Of a stretch of 64,000 nt of DNA, positions 48,201-61,078 are shown one piece after another. Every line of letters begins with the position of its first letter. Position 1 is the stretch's first letter. The notes under the pieces are model-generated. The model was not told the DNA's origin and did not search any database. It saw nothing but the letters and a program-made list of their open reading frames with translations. The stretch lies in assembly GCA_023333565.1 (NCBI GenBank), contig JAJKFH010001359.1, positions 558,001 to 622,000 on the forward strand, read 5' to 3'. The translations under genes were made by a program, and so were the position numbers. The DNA comes from Puffinus mauretanicus (taxonomy: Eukaryota; Chordata; Aves; Procellariiformes; Procellariidae).

Positions 48201-49256
48201 ATAGCAGCAGTACCTTCATTAATGATTTAGAATTAGAGACTCCACCTGTAACTACTGGTTGCATAAAATGGAATATTAGAAACTAAAGTAAATGCTTAGA
48301 AAGCCAAATCCCGAAAACAGCCTGCCTGGCTTTTGAAATTAAAAGGAATTCAGGGTGTGTAACATGTATTTACTGCCTTAGCTTTCTGAATGATGTCATC
48401 ATGACAGTGAGGTAACTCAGAGGGAAGCAAAATCTTAGCTGGCCAAATTCACTGTCACTTTATATCACTTTTTTTGACAGTTTCTGTACACTTCAACTAG
48501 TAATTTAACTTTTGGTAGTATTTCATGTTAAATTTGCCCTGAGATAAAAAATTGTAAAGTGGAAGATTAGAAAATCAGTCTCCGTTTGCTTTAAGTTGGT
48601 GTTTTCATGTTACCTCTCAGTCCAACTCACAGCACTTTCTCTCCTGTGTACAAAACATAATACTTTCTTAACATAGGTTTCAATAAGAAAAATTGCAGCA
48701 TTTGTTAATACAGATTGATTTTTTAATTTTTTTTTTTAAGATTCAAGTAAAAAAACAAAGGCAATGAAATTAATGCTTTGATCTTTTAAACTGTGCAAAT
48801 GCTGCTCGGCATCTAACTTAAGATGCAAAGGTAATCCAAAACATATATTTGGGGCTTATTTGGTCTTTCCATTTTGTTCTGCATTTTGTGGATGATAAGC
48901 CACGTAAGTCTTACATACACAGACAACCTTCATATCATAAAATTGCATTATTTTGGACAGTCCTTTTTTGATATCACCAACATTCTCCCTGATGGACTGT
49001 GGTATTGTCAGAAAAATAACATTTTCAGTTCTGTTTTGTGTGCTAAGTACAGATTTATGCATTTAGATCGGTAAGTCAGTACAGAATCAAAATATCCAGA
49101 TATTGCTTCAGCAATATCAATACTAAGATTCTAAGACATTTCCCTTCAAACACCCTATTTTTACTGACTGTTGATTTACTGAACTTTCATCTGCTTGGGC
49201 TAAACTCAACTTTACTTCGGAAAGGTCCATAAGAAACATTCAGCTAGACCCATGAC
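42229..49256. other. AT-rich sequence, no gene recognised
   Basis: No recognisable gene. Open frames of up to 104 codons (43,759-43,445 minus; 44,488-44,790 plus; 46,132-46,428 plus) lack motifs. A clear acceptor-like tract (CTGTTTCCCTTCATTTACAG, 42,548-42,567) is followed by a short open reading (RNRSQKWSMDESDSHSSYNFL split over two thirds of a line) that ends in TGA at about 42,632; it could be a terminal exon but has no other support. An ATTA-rich stretch lies at about 45,290-45,480. A G-run cluster at 46,175-46,206 could form a G-quadruplex. A C8 run occurs near 46,313-46,320. Confidence 0.6.
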
Positions 49257-49583
49257 TTACACTATAAGAATGTGAGGAAAAATGTATTTTCTGCTATCCG
49301 GAAAATGTTGGCACTTTTTTGTGTTGCATAAATCTAAAAGCTTCTCTTTTAAAGCATCAAGCTCAGCAGGAGGCATGAGTATGAGTAATCTGCGCTTTGC
49401 CTTGTTTGAAGCAATTGGTTTTGAAATAACAAAGCTATGCAAACTTGAAAATACCCATTTGTGGGAGCCTAGCAATATGTTCATTTCCTCGACATCAGAG
49501 AGAGAAACAAGCACAGAAATGCTGTTAACTTTTCTTAAGTGCTGAAGCGGTGGTGAGGAATTGAAGTATTTTTCTTTATGGGA
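49257..49583 (-). other. Unidentified minus-strand open frame
   Basis: A 109-codon frame is open on the minus strand between a TAA at 49,584-49,586 and a stop at 49,257. There is no early ATG; the first is about 37 codons in, at roughly 49,477. The reading is varied and soluble-looking (VSLSDVEEMN, then KAKRRLLILMPPAELDALK, then EKLLDLCNTKK). Downstream on the same strand two more open stretches occur in other frames, between about 49,220 and 49,120 and then 49,062-48,856. That could suggest a decayed retrocopy, but I recognise no family, no poly(A) lies at the 3' side, and chance is likely. Confidence 0.18.
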
Positions 49584-52500
49584 TTACTGACCATTTTAAG
49601 TTATACAAACTCCTCTTCCATACTGTGTGCTTACAATAATGTGATCATTGATGGAAAATTTAATATTTAATTGATTTATTATGATATGTTCCTAGGCACT
49701 GATTGATGCACAGGTTCTGTATCACTTGTTCTGGAACATTCTTTAAGATTCCTTATGGACATTGCTTTTAGTACTTTAATAAAGAGCAAATCAACTTCTA
49801 TTACAAAAATTGGCATGTATGTTTAGAAGTTAGACCAAGCCATTTCATTTGCTGTTCATAATTTTGCTAAAATGCAAAACCTGATTGTCTTGATTGGACA
49901 AGAAAGTTTCCTGACCTGTTCATCAGGGCGTTTTCCCTACATACTGTAAATTTATGCATGAGAGAAACTGCTCCAGAGCTATGGAATGATGTAACAAGTA
50001 GCACAGGCAGTGCATTTCTCAGCATGAGTTTGGGATGGTTTCACAAGTGGGTGTGCTGAAAGCATGTTAATGTGGTTAGAAGTTATGTATCTGTTTAGCA
50101 CCTGGATTAATGTAATAATTCTTTCACTGAAAACTGCTGTGAATTCAGTCAAGCAAGACCTTGTAAGGAGAGGTAATATCTTTCCTGTTCAGTAAGAGGT
50201 GAAAGATGTTCCTCTAAGTATTACTGAATGTTGTTAGGAAAGAAGAAAATAAAAGTAGGTCACTGGGTAGTCTATAGCATCTTGTCACATATAATTGCCT
50301 TTTATTCATTTTGTTGGGAATCTTTGAAAAATCAGCTAAGCCATCATATGAACTGCAGGATAAGCCCAAGAGATTGGCATACCATTGTGGACATGCAGAT
50401 ATTTCCTCTTCACTGAGTTGCATTCAGTCATGGAATAACTCTAGAAAATTTTGCTGGACATTGACCAGTCATCATTATGGAAGGTGTTTCCTTTTCATTT
50501 CTAAATCTTTGAATGATAAAGTAATTATTAATCAATACCTACCAATACTATCCTATACAAGTAGATTTGTTTTTTCCTCTTTACTTTCATTTAAAAGTTG
50601 CCACCTGGATCTCTCAGGTATGGTGAACTCATGCATTTTGAAGTTGTGATGAAGCACTTGCTGAGGATCTTTATATCATTGTCAATATATCTTAATGCAC
50701 AGAACAAGACATTTGTTTATGTTAGCTAAAATAGAATCTATCAGACCACAGGACAAGAGGCAGAAACATTAATGCTGAGAGATAAACAATTACATAATAC
50801 TGCTTGGCCAATCTCAGGCCCATTGTGTATCTTCAACAGGATATAGAATCATGGATCTCTTCAGTTTTTGTTGCTGTCATTCCTAAAAGTGATCGTTCTG
50901 CTACAAATTTGTCTTCCTTAGCAGATTCTCTGCTACTGTTAACAGTGCCATATTGATTGACCACTACCTGGATATTGTTCTTTCAAGTGCCTTCTAGGGT
51001 TTATATTTCTAGAAGTTCAAACCTATGGAGCTGGATCAGTGAGAACAAGTGTGGAATATGCAAAATTTGAACTTCAATATCATAAAAGACAAATAGAAAA
51101 TAATGAAGACTCACTGCAAATTATTCTGTTTCTGCAGTGAAACCAGAGGAGAAGCTCCTTCTAATTTTTATAAGATTTGGTTTCTAATTTTTTTTCTGAC
51201 TTCCATATCTCTGAATACAGAGAAATCTGTGTTCTTACTATAGAGACATAAAAATATCTCAGTGGTTAAATGTAATGCCACATGCAGTCTAGTATTCTTT
51301 TTCAAGCAATGTGCAGAACCAAATCTATTGAAGGTGAGTAGAGGTAGTCTTGCAGACAAACTTTCCTAACGTGTTACTTTTTTTAGGATGTAATCTCTTT
51401 TGAGGTTGACTTCTGCTTTGTAACAAGATTTTGAATAACATGAACTAATTTTTTATGGGAACAGGAAGAAAGGCATAAAAAGCACTACTGAGAAAGACTG
51501 GAATTTGCAACACAGTTTAGAAGATTCAGCCAACGTTACTACAATAACAACGTTAAGCAACTTCATATCATTACTGCTTGCTGAACTATGCTTCCGCCAT
51601 GACCCACAGAAATTGAATTGGGACACAAGCACTTAAGTAACAGCATGTCTGCACTGTGAACTATTGCCTATCTAGGCAAATCTGACTGCAAAAGAAGATG
51701 AATGATGCCCAGTAAAATGGGAAACTCAGTAATTCACAGTCAGAATAACTAAAAAGCAGAAAACCCTAAGGCAAAGCAGAAACATAAAAGATGAACAACA
51801 AAGATGTTTAGCGTAGAAACCATGAAAAGTATGGCTGTAATTTTGATGATTCATCACCAGACTTTAGTATCAGATATGATTTATTAATGCATGTTGTACT
51901 AGGTGCAGATTAAAGCCAATAGGAAAGAAAATACCACATCAGAATATGTCTCAATCATGTTTTCAAGAAAATATGAAGCCTCACAGCAAAACCAGCAAGT
52001 CCTCCAGGTGTAACATGTAGTGTAACTAGATCAAAAGATAAAACTTATTTGAGTGCCAAGCAAAAGATATACACTGTAACTACTGTTGAACATAGAACAT
52101 TTCCTAGACGGTACTTACTTCAAAGACCTCTGAGGATTGTGGTGGTACGTGTGTTGTCTCCTCTGTTCACAAAAAATGGAATTATCTTTTCCTACTCGTG
52201 ATTATCTAATTGGCATTTTGCAGTTGTTTGTGTAGTGCTGTGCTAGAATGATGAAATGTTCATCGGTTATTTACATAGGAATAAAATCATGGTATCCACG
52301 CACCACTGTTTTTTCACTGTTTGCAAATCACAGGGAAGTGCTATAAAGAAAGTAATTACAGCTTTAGGTACTATCCTATAGGTGGCAATATACTGTAATA
52401 CTTATGAATTAAAAATCTTACTGCAAGAGATTCAGTTAAAAAGAAGAAATGCTTTTTCCTTTTCACATGATGTCCTTACGTATTCCATTTGGAAGTAGTT

Positions 52501-54332
52501 GATTATGTGAAACAGGGTAATCTTGGTGCATTATAATGAAGTTCCAGAGATTTATGAAATATAACAAGATTTTTTTTAAAAAATTTGACAATTAAATATA
52601 TCTATTTCAGTGATATCTTAAAAGAAAAAATGGCTTTTTCTCCCTTAGCCTCATGTTCCTTCTAAAAATACACATTCAGTACAAAAATTGCACCAAAGTA
52701 GGACATATCTGGTTCTAGCTTGGTCTGCTAAACCTGCAGGCCATGAAGACTTCTAAAGTAGGTTCCTAATAGAAATTAGCATTGAAGTGATATTTATTGG
52801 GAGTAAGGACAAGCCGTTTCTGAACCCTCTGAAAGTTGAATCTTAGGTGTTGAAAAAAGATCAGTGTTACTCCATTTAAACTCCAGGAAAAAAATGACAC
52901 TCCAACACTAATTTGTGCCCAAGTTGAGGGCTCTGCCTATGTGGGTTCTCATACAAAACTGTATTTCATTAGAATCTTGTTAATACTAAATGAGTGTTGA
53001 GGGGGTAAGATAGAGGCCCTGGAAACCCATGTTAGTATGCAACAAGCTTTGTATGCTCTTCTAGTAGTCTGAATGGCTAAAGAACTGGAGTCAAGCTGGA
53101 AAATTGAATGTTTTTTAAGGGATTTCATGCTACCTGTTGCTTGCAAGAAGCTGAAAAACAGATTGGATAAAAGCTTTCTGTAAAATAAACAAAACTAGCT
53201 GAAACTTGAATATTTGAGGTTTTTGATTCTGAATCCTCACATTCCTACACTATCCGCTCCTCAAGGCACAAAGTGGTTGGAACGAATGTGCATGCAGTCC
53301 CATGGTATTTGTTCTACTTTTGTTTCCTTCCCTAATTACTGTTGAAATTTTTGTCTAACCTTTGCACACTACTTTAAGCTGTTTGGTGAAATAGTAACCA
53401 TTCAGATTTCATTCTTAACACATTTTGGATAGAATTTAAGTACCTTTATATAAAAATTCTCCATGAAAAAACACCAAAGTGTTTGTCTTGGTATTTTTCA
53501 ATCCCAGGTTAAAAAAAAAACCCAACAACAAAACCAAACAAAATATTTGGTCTTTTCCTTATACATTTTTTTGGAAGGCATATCACTTCTCATGATAGAA
53601 AACATAATTTAAGAAATAATGAAACCAAATCTCTAAATGTTTCTCCAATGTTATATGATGTGATTTACATACTTTGAAATCATTTTATCAACTGTTGAAA
53701 TAATTAATGATTCACTAATATGCGTAGTGTAACTCAAATCTAGTGAGCAGTTATCATATTCTGTCCTGTCACTCAGACCTTTTACAGACAGGAAATAAAA
53801 AAAAGGGCCTTATTTGAACAGATGATCTTGAAGAACAAATGGTTTAAGAGTTAAATGTATTAATTTCCTGTTGTCAGATCACTGAAGGTATAATTGAATT
53901 TCAAGTATAAGTTGAGACTTCATTAGGAAAGCTTCCTGAAAGGCTATTTATATAGGCAATGTAAAATTAATGTCTTTTATGATACAGTCTTCTTTTTCCC
54001 CCATGTTTCTGTTGTATATTTAGGTGTTCCTTGACTGTGAACATAGACAGTATACATTAAAAATTAACTCATTTTTCTGGCACAAGATCCCAAATGTCAG
54101 TTATCTAACAACTGTTATTTTGTCATAGTGAGCCAATAGAACTGAACTGGCCAGGCCATCCCTTGGTGTGTTTAAAAGGAGTTTTCCTTTCTACTCTCAG
54201 AAGTATCTGAACTTAATGTATTCTTTTATGGAGAAATAAGATTTCTGTGTGAAAGAGACAATCACAAAGAATGTGAATCTTTTGCACAGACTTGAATGAA
54301 CAGAAGTTAACAATGCAGGCTGGACTTTTTTG

Positions 54333-54348
54333 AAAAAAAAAAAAAAAA
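54333..54348. repeat. Poly(A) run, 16 bases
   Basis: An uninterrupted homopolymer followed by CAAACAGTAAAA. No SINE or LINE body is recognised to its left. Confidence 0.8.
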
Positions 54349-56096
54349 CAAACAGTAAAATGAGTGACTTGTCTGCTCTTACTGAGATATTTGAGAGAGG
54401 AAACGGATATGTTAGGGTGTAGGATTTCCCTCCCCATTGAGCTAGGTGAACAACAGAAGGACCTCCGATTCCTCCTTCTCCCCCACCCTCCATTCCCAGT
54501 GATAGGGGTGACATCTGAACATCAAAGCTGCTGATTTTACATATGGTGGAGGTCAGCATATATCACCAGTTTATTTAGTTAAGTGTTCCTTTTGCTTTTC
54601 TGGATATCTGTATTTGCTTTCTTTCTCCTTTTCTCATAGATGTCATTCTCTATTAGACAAAAATACTGAGTACCTCCCTTTCTCATCTCTTATTTTGATT
54701 AGCCATAACTATCTTCTGTGGAGAAATATTGTGGAAACATCCATCTCTAGAAATACTTAAAAAAAAAAAAAATGTCTGCAAAGGTGCAATAACACTGCCT
54801 TACATCTGCCTTACAACCTTTACCTTGATAAATAAATGAAAAATATTGAGAAAAGGAAGACCCGATAGGAACTGTTCCATTTATTTAAATTGACTTTCAG
54901 TCAGGAACTGTTTACCCATATAGTTGGCATTAAGATATGTCGAGTATTTCACTTAAATATAAGCCAATTACGCAGATGACAATCGTAGTACCAAAAAAGC
55001 TTATGGATGCACACTGAGATGAAAATACCAGAATTCACCAAATGCATGTTAAAATTGACTGAAACAATTGTTTTCTCCCTGACTGCAGCAGTGCTGGAGG
55101 GTTTTTCTTATGCTATTACAGAGAATATTAATAACAGTAGAATCAGGACTAGGTATGTTCCTTGACATTTTAAGTAACAACAATTCTAGGAATAGACACA
55201 AAAGGCCCAGTTTTAACACTAAACTTTATCCATCTTATTTGATCTTCTTTGCTTTTTTATTTTTCCCCTGATACTTTTCCATGACTCTTCCTTTATCCTC
55301 TGATCCTCTTCATGCTTTCACTCCGGCCCCGGCCTTTCTATTGATTTGTTACACTTTTGTGTCTTTGGGTTCTGTTTTGCTTCTTGCTTAAAGGACCTTC
55401 ATTTTTATCTAGAAGGGAGGGAAGAGAATGAGGAGAGATTTCCTTTCAATTTTAAAAACTTACCGATAGGAGATCTGAGATCTTCAAAAAAGCCTCTTTT
55501 ACCATACTTTGCAGTTAGTTTTCTTCTGATCTCATAGTACTGATCTCTCTTTCCCTCCCTCTTTTTTCCTCTGTGTATGTTTATCAAATGGATGAAGAAT
55601 CTGTCTTACTCCTTATCTGCTGTTACTCCATTTTCCTAAAAACTCTTCATTTTTTGTTTTGAGGAGAGCATCTTCTTGATGCTGTGTGTGGTTAAACTAC
55701 AAACAACCAAGAACAAGTACTTTGTGTATGACAGCCCTTTCCTTTGAGTTACACAAAGTTTCCCAAAGGACTGGAGGAAGTAATGAGAATAATCTCTGTA
55801 CCCTTTTCACTGTGAAATCCCAGTTATTCTTCCCTCCATCCTGATGACATGTTTGATACTGCTGTTTCTGAAGCAACTCTTTTCATTCCACAAAGAACCT
55901 TGCAACCTGAGGGAGAGAATCTCACACAATACCTGGAAAATTAACAAAAAGGCATGAGATAATGGCAGTGGAACAAATGTTGCATTACCTTTCTTTTTCC
56001 TTTTTTTTTCCCCTCTCATTTTCCTCCCTTACTCCACAGTCATGTTTGGATTTAGTTCAAGAGAAAGGGGAAGAACATTGTTTGAGAGGACACGTC

Positions 56097-56126
56097 TGTA
56101 TATAAATATATATATGTATATATATG
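56097..56126. repeat. AT dinucleotide microsatellite
   Basis: An imperfect (TA)n tract interrupted by single G and A bases: TATAAATATATATATG, then TATATATATG. Likely polymorphic in length. Confidence 0.8.
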
Positions 56127-56440
56127 TTTCTGTGTGCACAGAAAGATATGGAGAATAAGTTTAGGGGGCAAAGCAGCAATCGGTAAGCTTAAAAAATTTA
56201 AATGTAGTCAGATTATAGTTTCTTAATTTCAGGAATTCAGATGTCACAAGTGATAAGGATGTTCAGTATTTTAAGTCTCAAATTGATAACAGACCACCTG
56301 TGATTTAATAAATAAGCCAGTAACTTTTGGGGCTAATGCAGTATATCTTTAAGACACAAATACTGTGGAGGAAAAAAAAACTACTTCTTTTCTTTTTCCT
56401 CACTTGCTGCTTCTTTTTCCCTTTAGAAGTCATTACGGCT

Positions 56441-56957
56441 AATTACCAACAAGGGTTAGCTTTTTCAGTAGGTTATTCTTACAATGTGTCATTTTGAGCT
56501 GAACTCTGACTTTGAACAAATGCAATCATCTAGAAGAGAAAGCAGAGATTAATCAGCTAATAGTGAAACAAACTTGATTACACAAAAGTGGCAAAGCATA
56601 AAAACCCTTGCATTTGCAACCCATACAATATTAATTAAAATAATTAAGATTAGGGAGTAGTGACTGCAAAGAGCTTTGTTTCCTATTCCACTTTTATTTT
56701 AGAAGTGTCTTGATTTGCTTTGCTTGAAGAGACTCTTGAACTATGTCATTGAGTTTGAGATAATCTGATTTCTGTTGTTCTTGGCTCCTATAAGTAATGT
56801 CTTGGAAGATATCATCTGGGACTTGGTTGTTTTCTCTCTTTTTCAATTGTACAGGGATTGTAGTGTTAATACTGTGAGGAGATGAGAACTGTGCCAGGTG
56901 AGAAGACAGATTTCCTGTGGATCAGGACCGTGAGACAATTATGTGCAATCATTTTTT
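56441..56957. other. AT-rich sequence with homeodomain-like motifs, no gene recognised
   Basis: Bases 56,440-56,680 contain several ATTA/TAAT cores (GGCTAATTACC, AATCAGCTAATAG, ATTAATTAAAATAATTAAG) and look more like constrained noncoding DNA than neutral sequence, as an impression only. The rest is featureless. Confidence 0.35.
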
Positions 56958-57060
56958 TAAAAAACACACAAACAAAAAACAACCACACCCCACCCCCTCA
57001 AAAAAACCCCCAAAACGAAACAAGAAAAACCACAAAAACCCCTTCACAAAACCCTCTTCA
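56958..57060. repeat. A/C-rich low-complexity tract
   Basis: About 100 bases almost wholly of A and C on the plus strand, built from runs such as AAAAAACACACAAAC, ACCACACCCCACCCCC and AAAAACCCCCAAAACG. It explains the Pro/Lys/Asn/Thr-rich plus frames and the Phe/Gly/Val-rich minus frame that cross it; none should be read as a gene. Confidence 0.9.
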
Positions 57061-60000
57061 CACCTACATTGTTGTTCTCCCCACTTCATGGAAGAAACAG
57101 AAGGTAGGTTTCCTATAGAACAGAAAAGGGACCCGATCTTATGCTCCTGGCGTGAAGAAATACTTCTTAAAGTGATGCCTGAGAAGTAGAAGGCAGAGAG
57201 AAGAGAGAGCTGTGGTAAAAGAGAGGGAACTAAATCAAGGCAGTTGATCAGAGACCAGACTTTCCAAATGTTTTCTAGATTGCAATCTGAATTCTGCAGT
57301 TCTCTCTGCTGGTGTCCTGGTGCCTGGGAGTGGAAAGCAAGCCCCATCTTAGGCAGCACCCATCAGCTCAGGAGGTCTGGGTAGCTGAGCAGCACAAATC
57401 AGTGCAGAATGTAAACATGGCAAGGTCAAAGAGGTAGAAAGGAGAGATTTGAATTCCTCCTTTACATGGATATTTTCTGAATGAACGTTTTTTCCTTAGG
57501 AAGACTTGTCCTCAGGAGATTTAAGGATCATTATGGAGAGATTAATACAGATTTCAGCTAAGTTCACAGCAACGGGAAATAAAATGTTGAACTCTGCCTA
57601 AGAAAGAAACAGATTGTTTTATGCATTATCCTCTAATACTTTAGTGTAAACTAATATTTTCTTTCCTGGTAATTATATAATTTAGATTTTGTTATTTCAG
57701 AGGGAGAAAACAAACTGTACAATACCCTGGAAGTTCTGGAAGAGCAAAAGCTGAAGGAAAGGACAGTAGAAATGTTACAGATGTAGAATAGAATGGAAGG
57801 AAGTGGCAAAATCAGCATATAAAGGAATAGAGGAAAAGGACGCTGTGCGTTGTGTGATAGTTGTGCAGAAGTGATGACACAGAAGCTCATAACAGCTTAA
57901 AATATATTCACAATTTTTAAGAAGAGATTTACTCCAAAGTCCATTTTTTTCTTGCAAGGAACATTCATGATACCACTTTAAAATGGTCTCTAAATACGTT
58001 TTAACGTTGGCTCTCTTAGGAAAGTGAGAGAAAGAGAAATTTCCTTCATAGGTATGTTTTCTGTCCATTTCTTTTTTCAAAACCACTTCTGCCTTCAACA
58101 GAGATTTTTGTGTAATATTTTATGCCTACAAATTATGATTGGCTCTCTAGAGTAAAAAATAATTAACCAAGTCCCTCTTCTTCCATACTCATTGCCAAGT
58201 AAATCCTAAAATATGGGAGGGTCTCTCCATTCAACTCCACTAGCATTAATTGAGACCCTCCAGGCCAATTTTTAGCACTTAACTGCTGTTCATGTCAAAC
58301 AGGACCAAATGGATTAATTTCACAGTTAATGATATGTCATTTAATCTTTGGCTTTATAGAGAACAATATTGTACTGTTTCAGTATCACGATATTTATTTG
58401 TAGAAACATTGATGTGTTTATGCTCTTACCAGTGAATTTGTTATCAAAACCCAAGCTAGCCATTACACTTAAAGGTTGATTAAGAGATGTTATTTTGTTA
58501 AATACCAGCAGGTTTTCACAGACAGAAAATTAACTGTTAGGGGAGCAGAGCTCCGCTGCATATTTAAGTAACACTTAGATATGTTGTGTAATGAAGATAC
58601 CAAATGTTTAATTTTCCTGGAAAACAAATACAGAGATAATTGGAACTTGATAGATTGTTGGTGTAAGCAGAGGAGTTATTATCTAAAGACATAAAACTTG
58701 TATTTTTCACACTGCAAAATAGATTTTTTTTTTTTTACTTGCATTATAGCTTTATACTTCACTAACAGAACATGATATCCAGCAGATGTGCCTAACTAGA
58801 AACACAATAGAGCTGGTAGAACTAGCTTCTACCCCTGCCCCCGCTTTTAAAATCTTCTTTATTTAAATGGGATAGTCTGCATTGGATAAATTACTCCAAA
58901 ATAAAGTTATGTAATACGTATCTATTTTTTTGAAATATCCAGTAGGAAAACGTCTAAACAACTTTAGGTCAGGCAGTCCCTGAGCTGCAAACAGAGATTT
59001 GAGAATACTTGGAGAAAGTATTATGTATGCCTGTATCAGTCTTACATTCCTGTTCCTTATTTGCTTTGGTACTGTCACAGGTAGTGGACCGGACCGAATT
59101 AGATGAATCTTTCAGCTGTTCTGGTTTGGTCAGTCCTATGTTCAAAATATTTTATTTTAGTCCTACTGGAACTTTTGAAGTGAAACTTTTCAGAAATTTT
59201 ATGCTATAATTTTGAAAACACACTATACTGTTAAAATTCCCTGATAGAAAGGAGCTGTAATGTCTGGTCATGAGACTACAATGCTGTCATGCACATATAA
59301 AACCTCTAAAAGTATTAAAGTAAGGCTTGCCTGCCTCAGATTATGTCCTTGCATACTAGGAAATAGAAAACAAGAATTATTATGTCTTTTTGCTTGCCTT
59401 TCCATAGCATGCTGACTATTACTAAGGCCAAAGTTTATAAAAAAAGAAAAAGGTACAAAATGCGGTGCTGTTGACACTCTTGTAACTCAGTGTCTACTTG
59501 TGACCTAGATACTAGTGTTTGAATTTGTGCATTTATTTCTTGATTTTAAAAAAATTCCACTAATTTGGGAATATATATCTAGAGTATAAAACTGTGCCAT
59601 AGTCATATTATTACTTCTGAAAATAAACATCACAGTGTAAGGAAATTTAAACCTAATGTTTAAATTAAAAGAATTTAGGCTTGTTATATATAGAAGGGTA
59701 AATAGGAAACTGAATATTGAAGAACCTAAATCTTCACATTATTTTCCTGTAAAATGACAGACATCCAGTCAGTCTCATTATATTCTTCTTGTATTAGAAA
59801 CAGCTATTCTGTAAAAATATTGTTTCTGTAAACCCTGTTTCACATTACTCCTGCTTTTTTTACCTTTCTCAACAATGTGCACTAAATATCCTTTTCCTAA
59901 TCAGAACTCTACTTGTCTAACAGTGTTAGTCTGTTTGTACTAACAGTACTAGACAGTGCTAGTTTAATTTGGGAATTACATCCACAGAAATTCTCATGAG

Positions 60001-60842
60001 TTTATCCCCACTTAGGAAATTCATCTTACTAGTTTCTATAGACTCTTATGGTACAATGGTATTCCTATGACCTATTTGACCCACTGATTTTGATCATTCA
60101 GCAGTGCCTTTTTTGTCAAAGGCTTCTCTTATTTCTAGTTTTCTTTTTAGGCATCACAGAAAACTATGCTCACTTTTTTTTTTCTTCTGCCCTCCCCCGC
60201 CCCGTGCCTCTTTCTGCTCAAGCCTCCTCATCTTGATACTTTGTTTCAAGAATTTATCTCAGTGATAATCTTGGCCATTTCTTGCACTGGTTCAGCTATA
60301 TTTTCTGCCTTTTCTTTTACTGAATGCAGGAATACTGCTTTTGTTTCATCATTTTCAACAGATATCTTTGTTCACCCTGAGAGTTTCTCAGCATTAATTA
60401 ACTTTTAATTCCTACTATAGCCACAAAAATCCATTACTTTACCTGATTTTTGAGGGGAAATGAATTTCAGACAGTCTCCTCTTCTTTGCCCGCATATGAT
60501 TTCTAACAAATAACAAGAGCAACCACTTTGCACCACATCTTCCTTATGATTTCTGCTGATTATGGGTACACAAATACATGCATTTAATAAAATCTGCTTT
60601 GGCTCTGCAGTCTTTTTAATAGATAAAAGTTTTAAGTTCAGCTTACCATGCCCAGAATTTTGGTCCCCCTCTCTCTCCTAATTTTATTGTCAATGTGTAG
60701 TGGAAACTAGTGGTCTCCCAAATGCATTTGGTCTAGCTACCTTATGAAAAAAATCACTGCAGGACATAAGCAGCTTTGTTTGTGATTCTCCTAGTACCTC
60801 TTTCCTTGGGTATTAATATTTTTTCTTATTTCTGTATTTATT

Positions 60843-60864
60843 ATTGAATGTGTATTGAATGTGT
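60843..60864. repeat. 11-bp tandem duplication
   Basis: ATTGAATGTGT occurs twice head to tail without mismatch, followed by ATTATT. Confidence 0.85.
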
Positions 60865-61058
60865 ATTATTGCTTAAGAGGTTATTTTTATACTGGAGATG
60901 AATAGTCTGATTCTGATGTCACCTGAATAGAGTTATTGTAAATTGGCTTGGAATTAGACTGCAATGGAAAGATCCCTTGATTTTGCAGACTTAACTGTCT
61001 ATTCTTTAGACAATTGGTGTGCACCCCTAAATGGGTTTAGGAATAAATTACTAGCTGT

Positions 61059-61078
61059 CCTAGATGTGAACATCTAGG
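61059..61078. repeat. Perfect 8-bp inverted repeat, 4-nt loop
   Basis: CCTAGATG, loop TGAA, CATCTAGG. The arms are fully complementary. Too short for a microRNA precursor and with no other context. Confidence 0.85.

Larger units (their letters stand above)
49584..56440. other. AT-rich sequence, no gene recognised
   Basis: No recognisable gene. Open frames up to 120 codons (54,559-54,197 minus; 50,311-50,649 plus) look like composition effects; the first spans an A16 run that encodes a Phe/Lys string. Runs of A near 53,511-53,520 and 54,333-54,348 are not attached to a visible retrotransposon. Purine- and pyrimidine-biased stretches occur near 55,400-56,060. Confidence 0.6.

Noticed and set aside
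48856..49062. A minus-strand frame ending in AYHPQNAEQNGKTK, recalling the YHPQ motif of retroviral and retrotransposon integrases
   Set aside because: Only four residues match. The rest of the frame has none of the catalytic or flanking integrase sequence and it stops right after the motif.
54197..54559. 120-codon minus-strand open frame
   Set aside because: It crosses an A16 homopolymer and a purine-rich tract that read as Phe/Lys and Gly/Glu strings. Length comes from low complexity.
56949..57359. 136-codon minus-strand open frame and overlapping plus frames
   Set aside because: They span the A/C-rich low-complexity tract, which lacks stops for compositional reasons. The readings are Phe/Gly/Val or Pro/Lys/Asn repeats.
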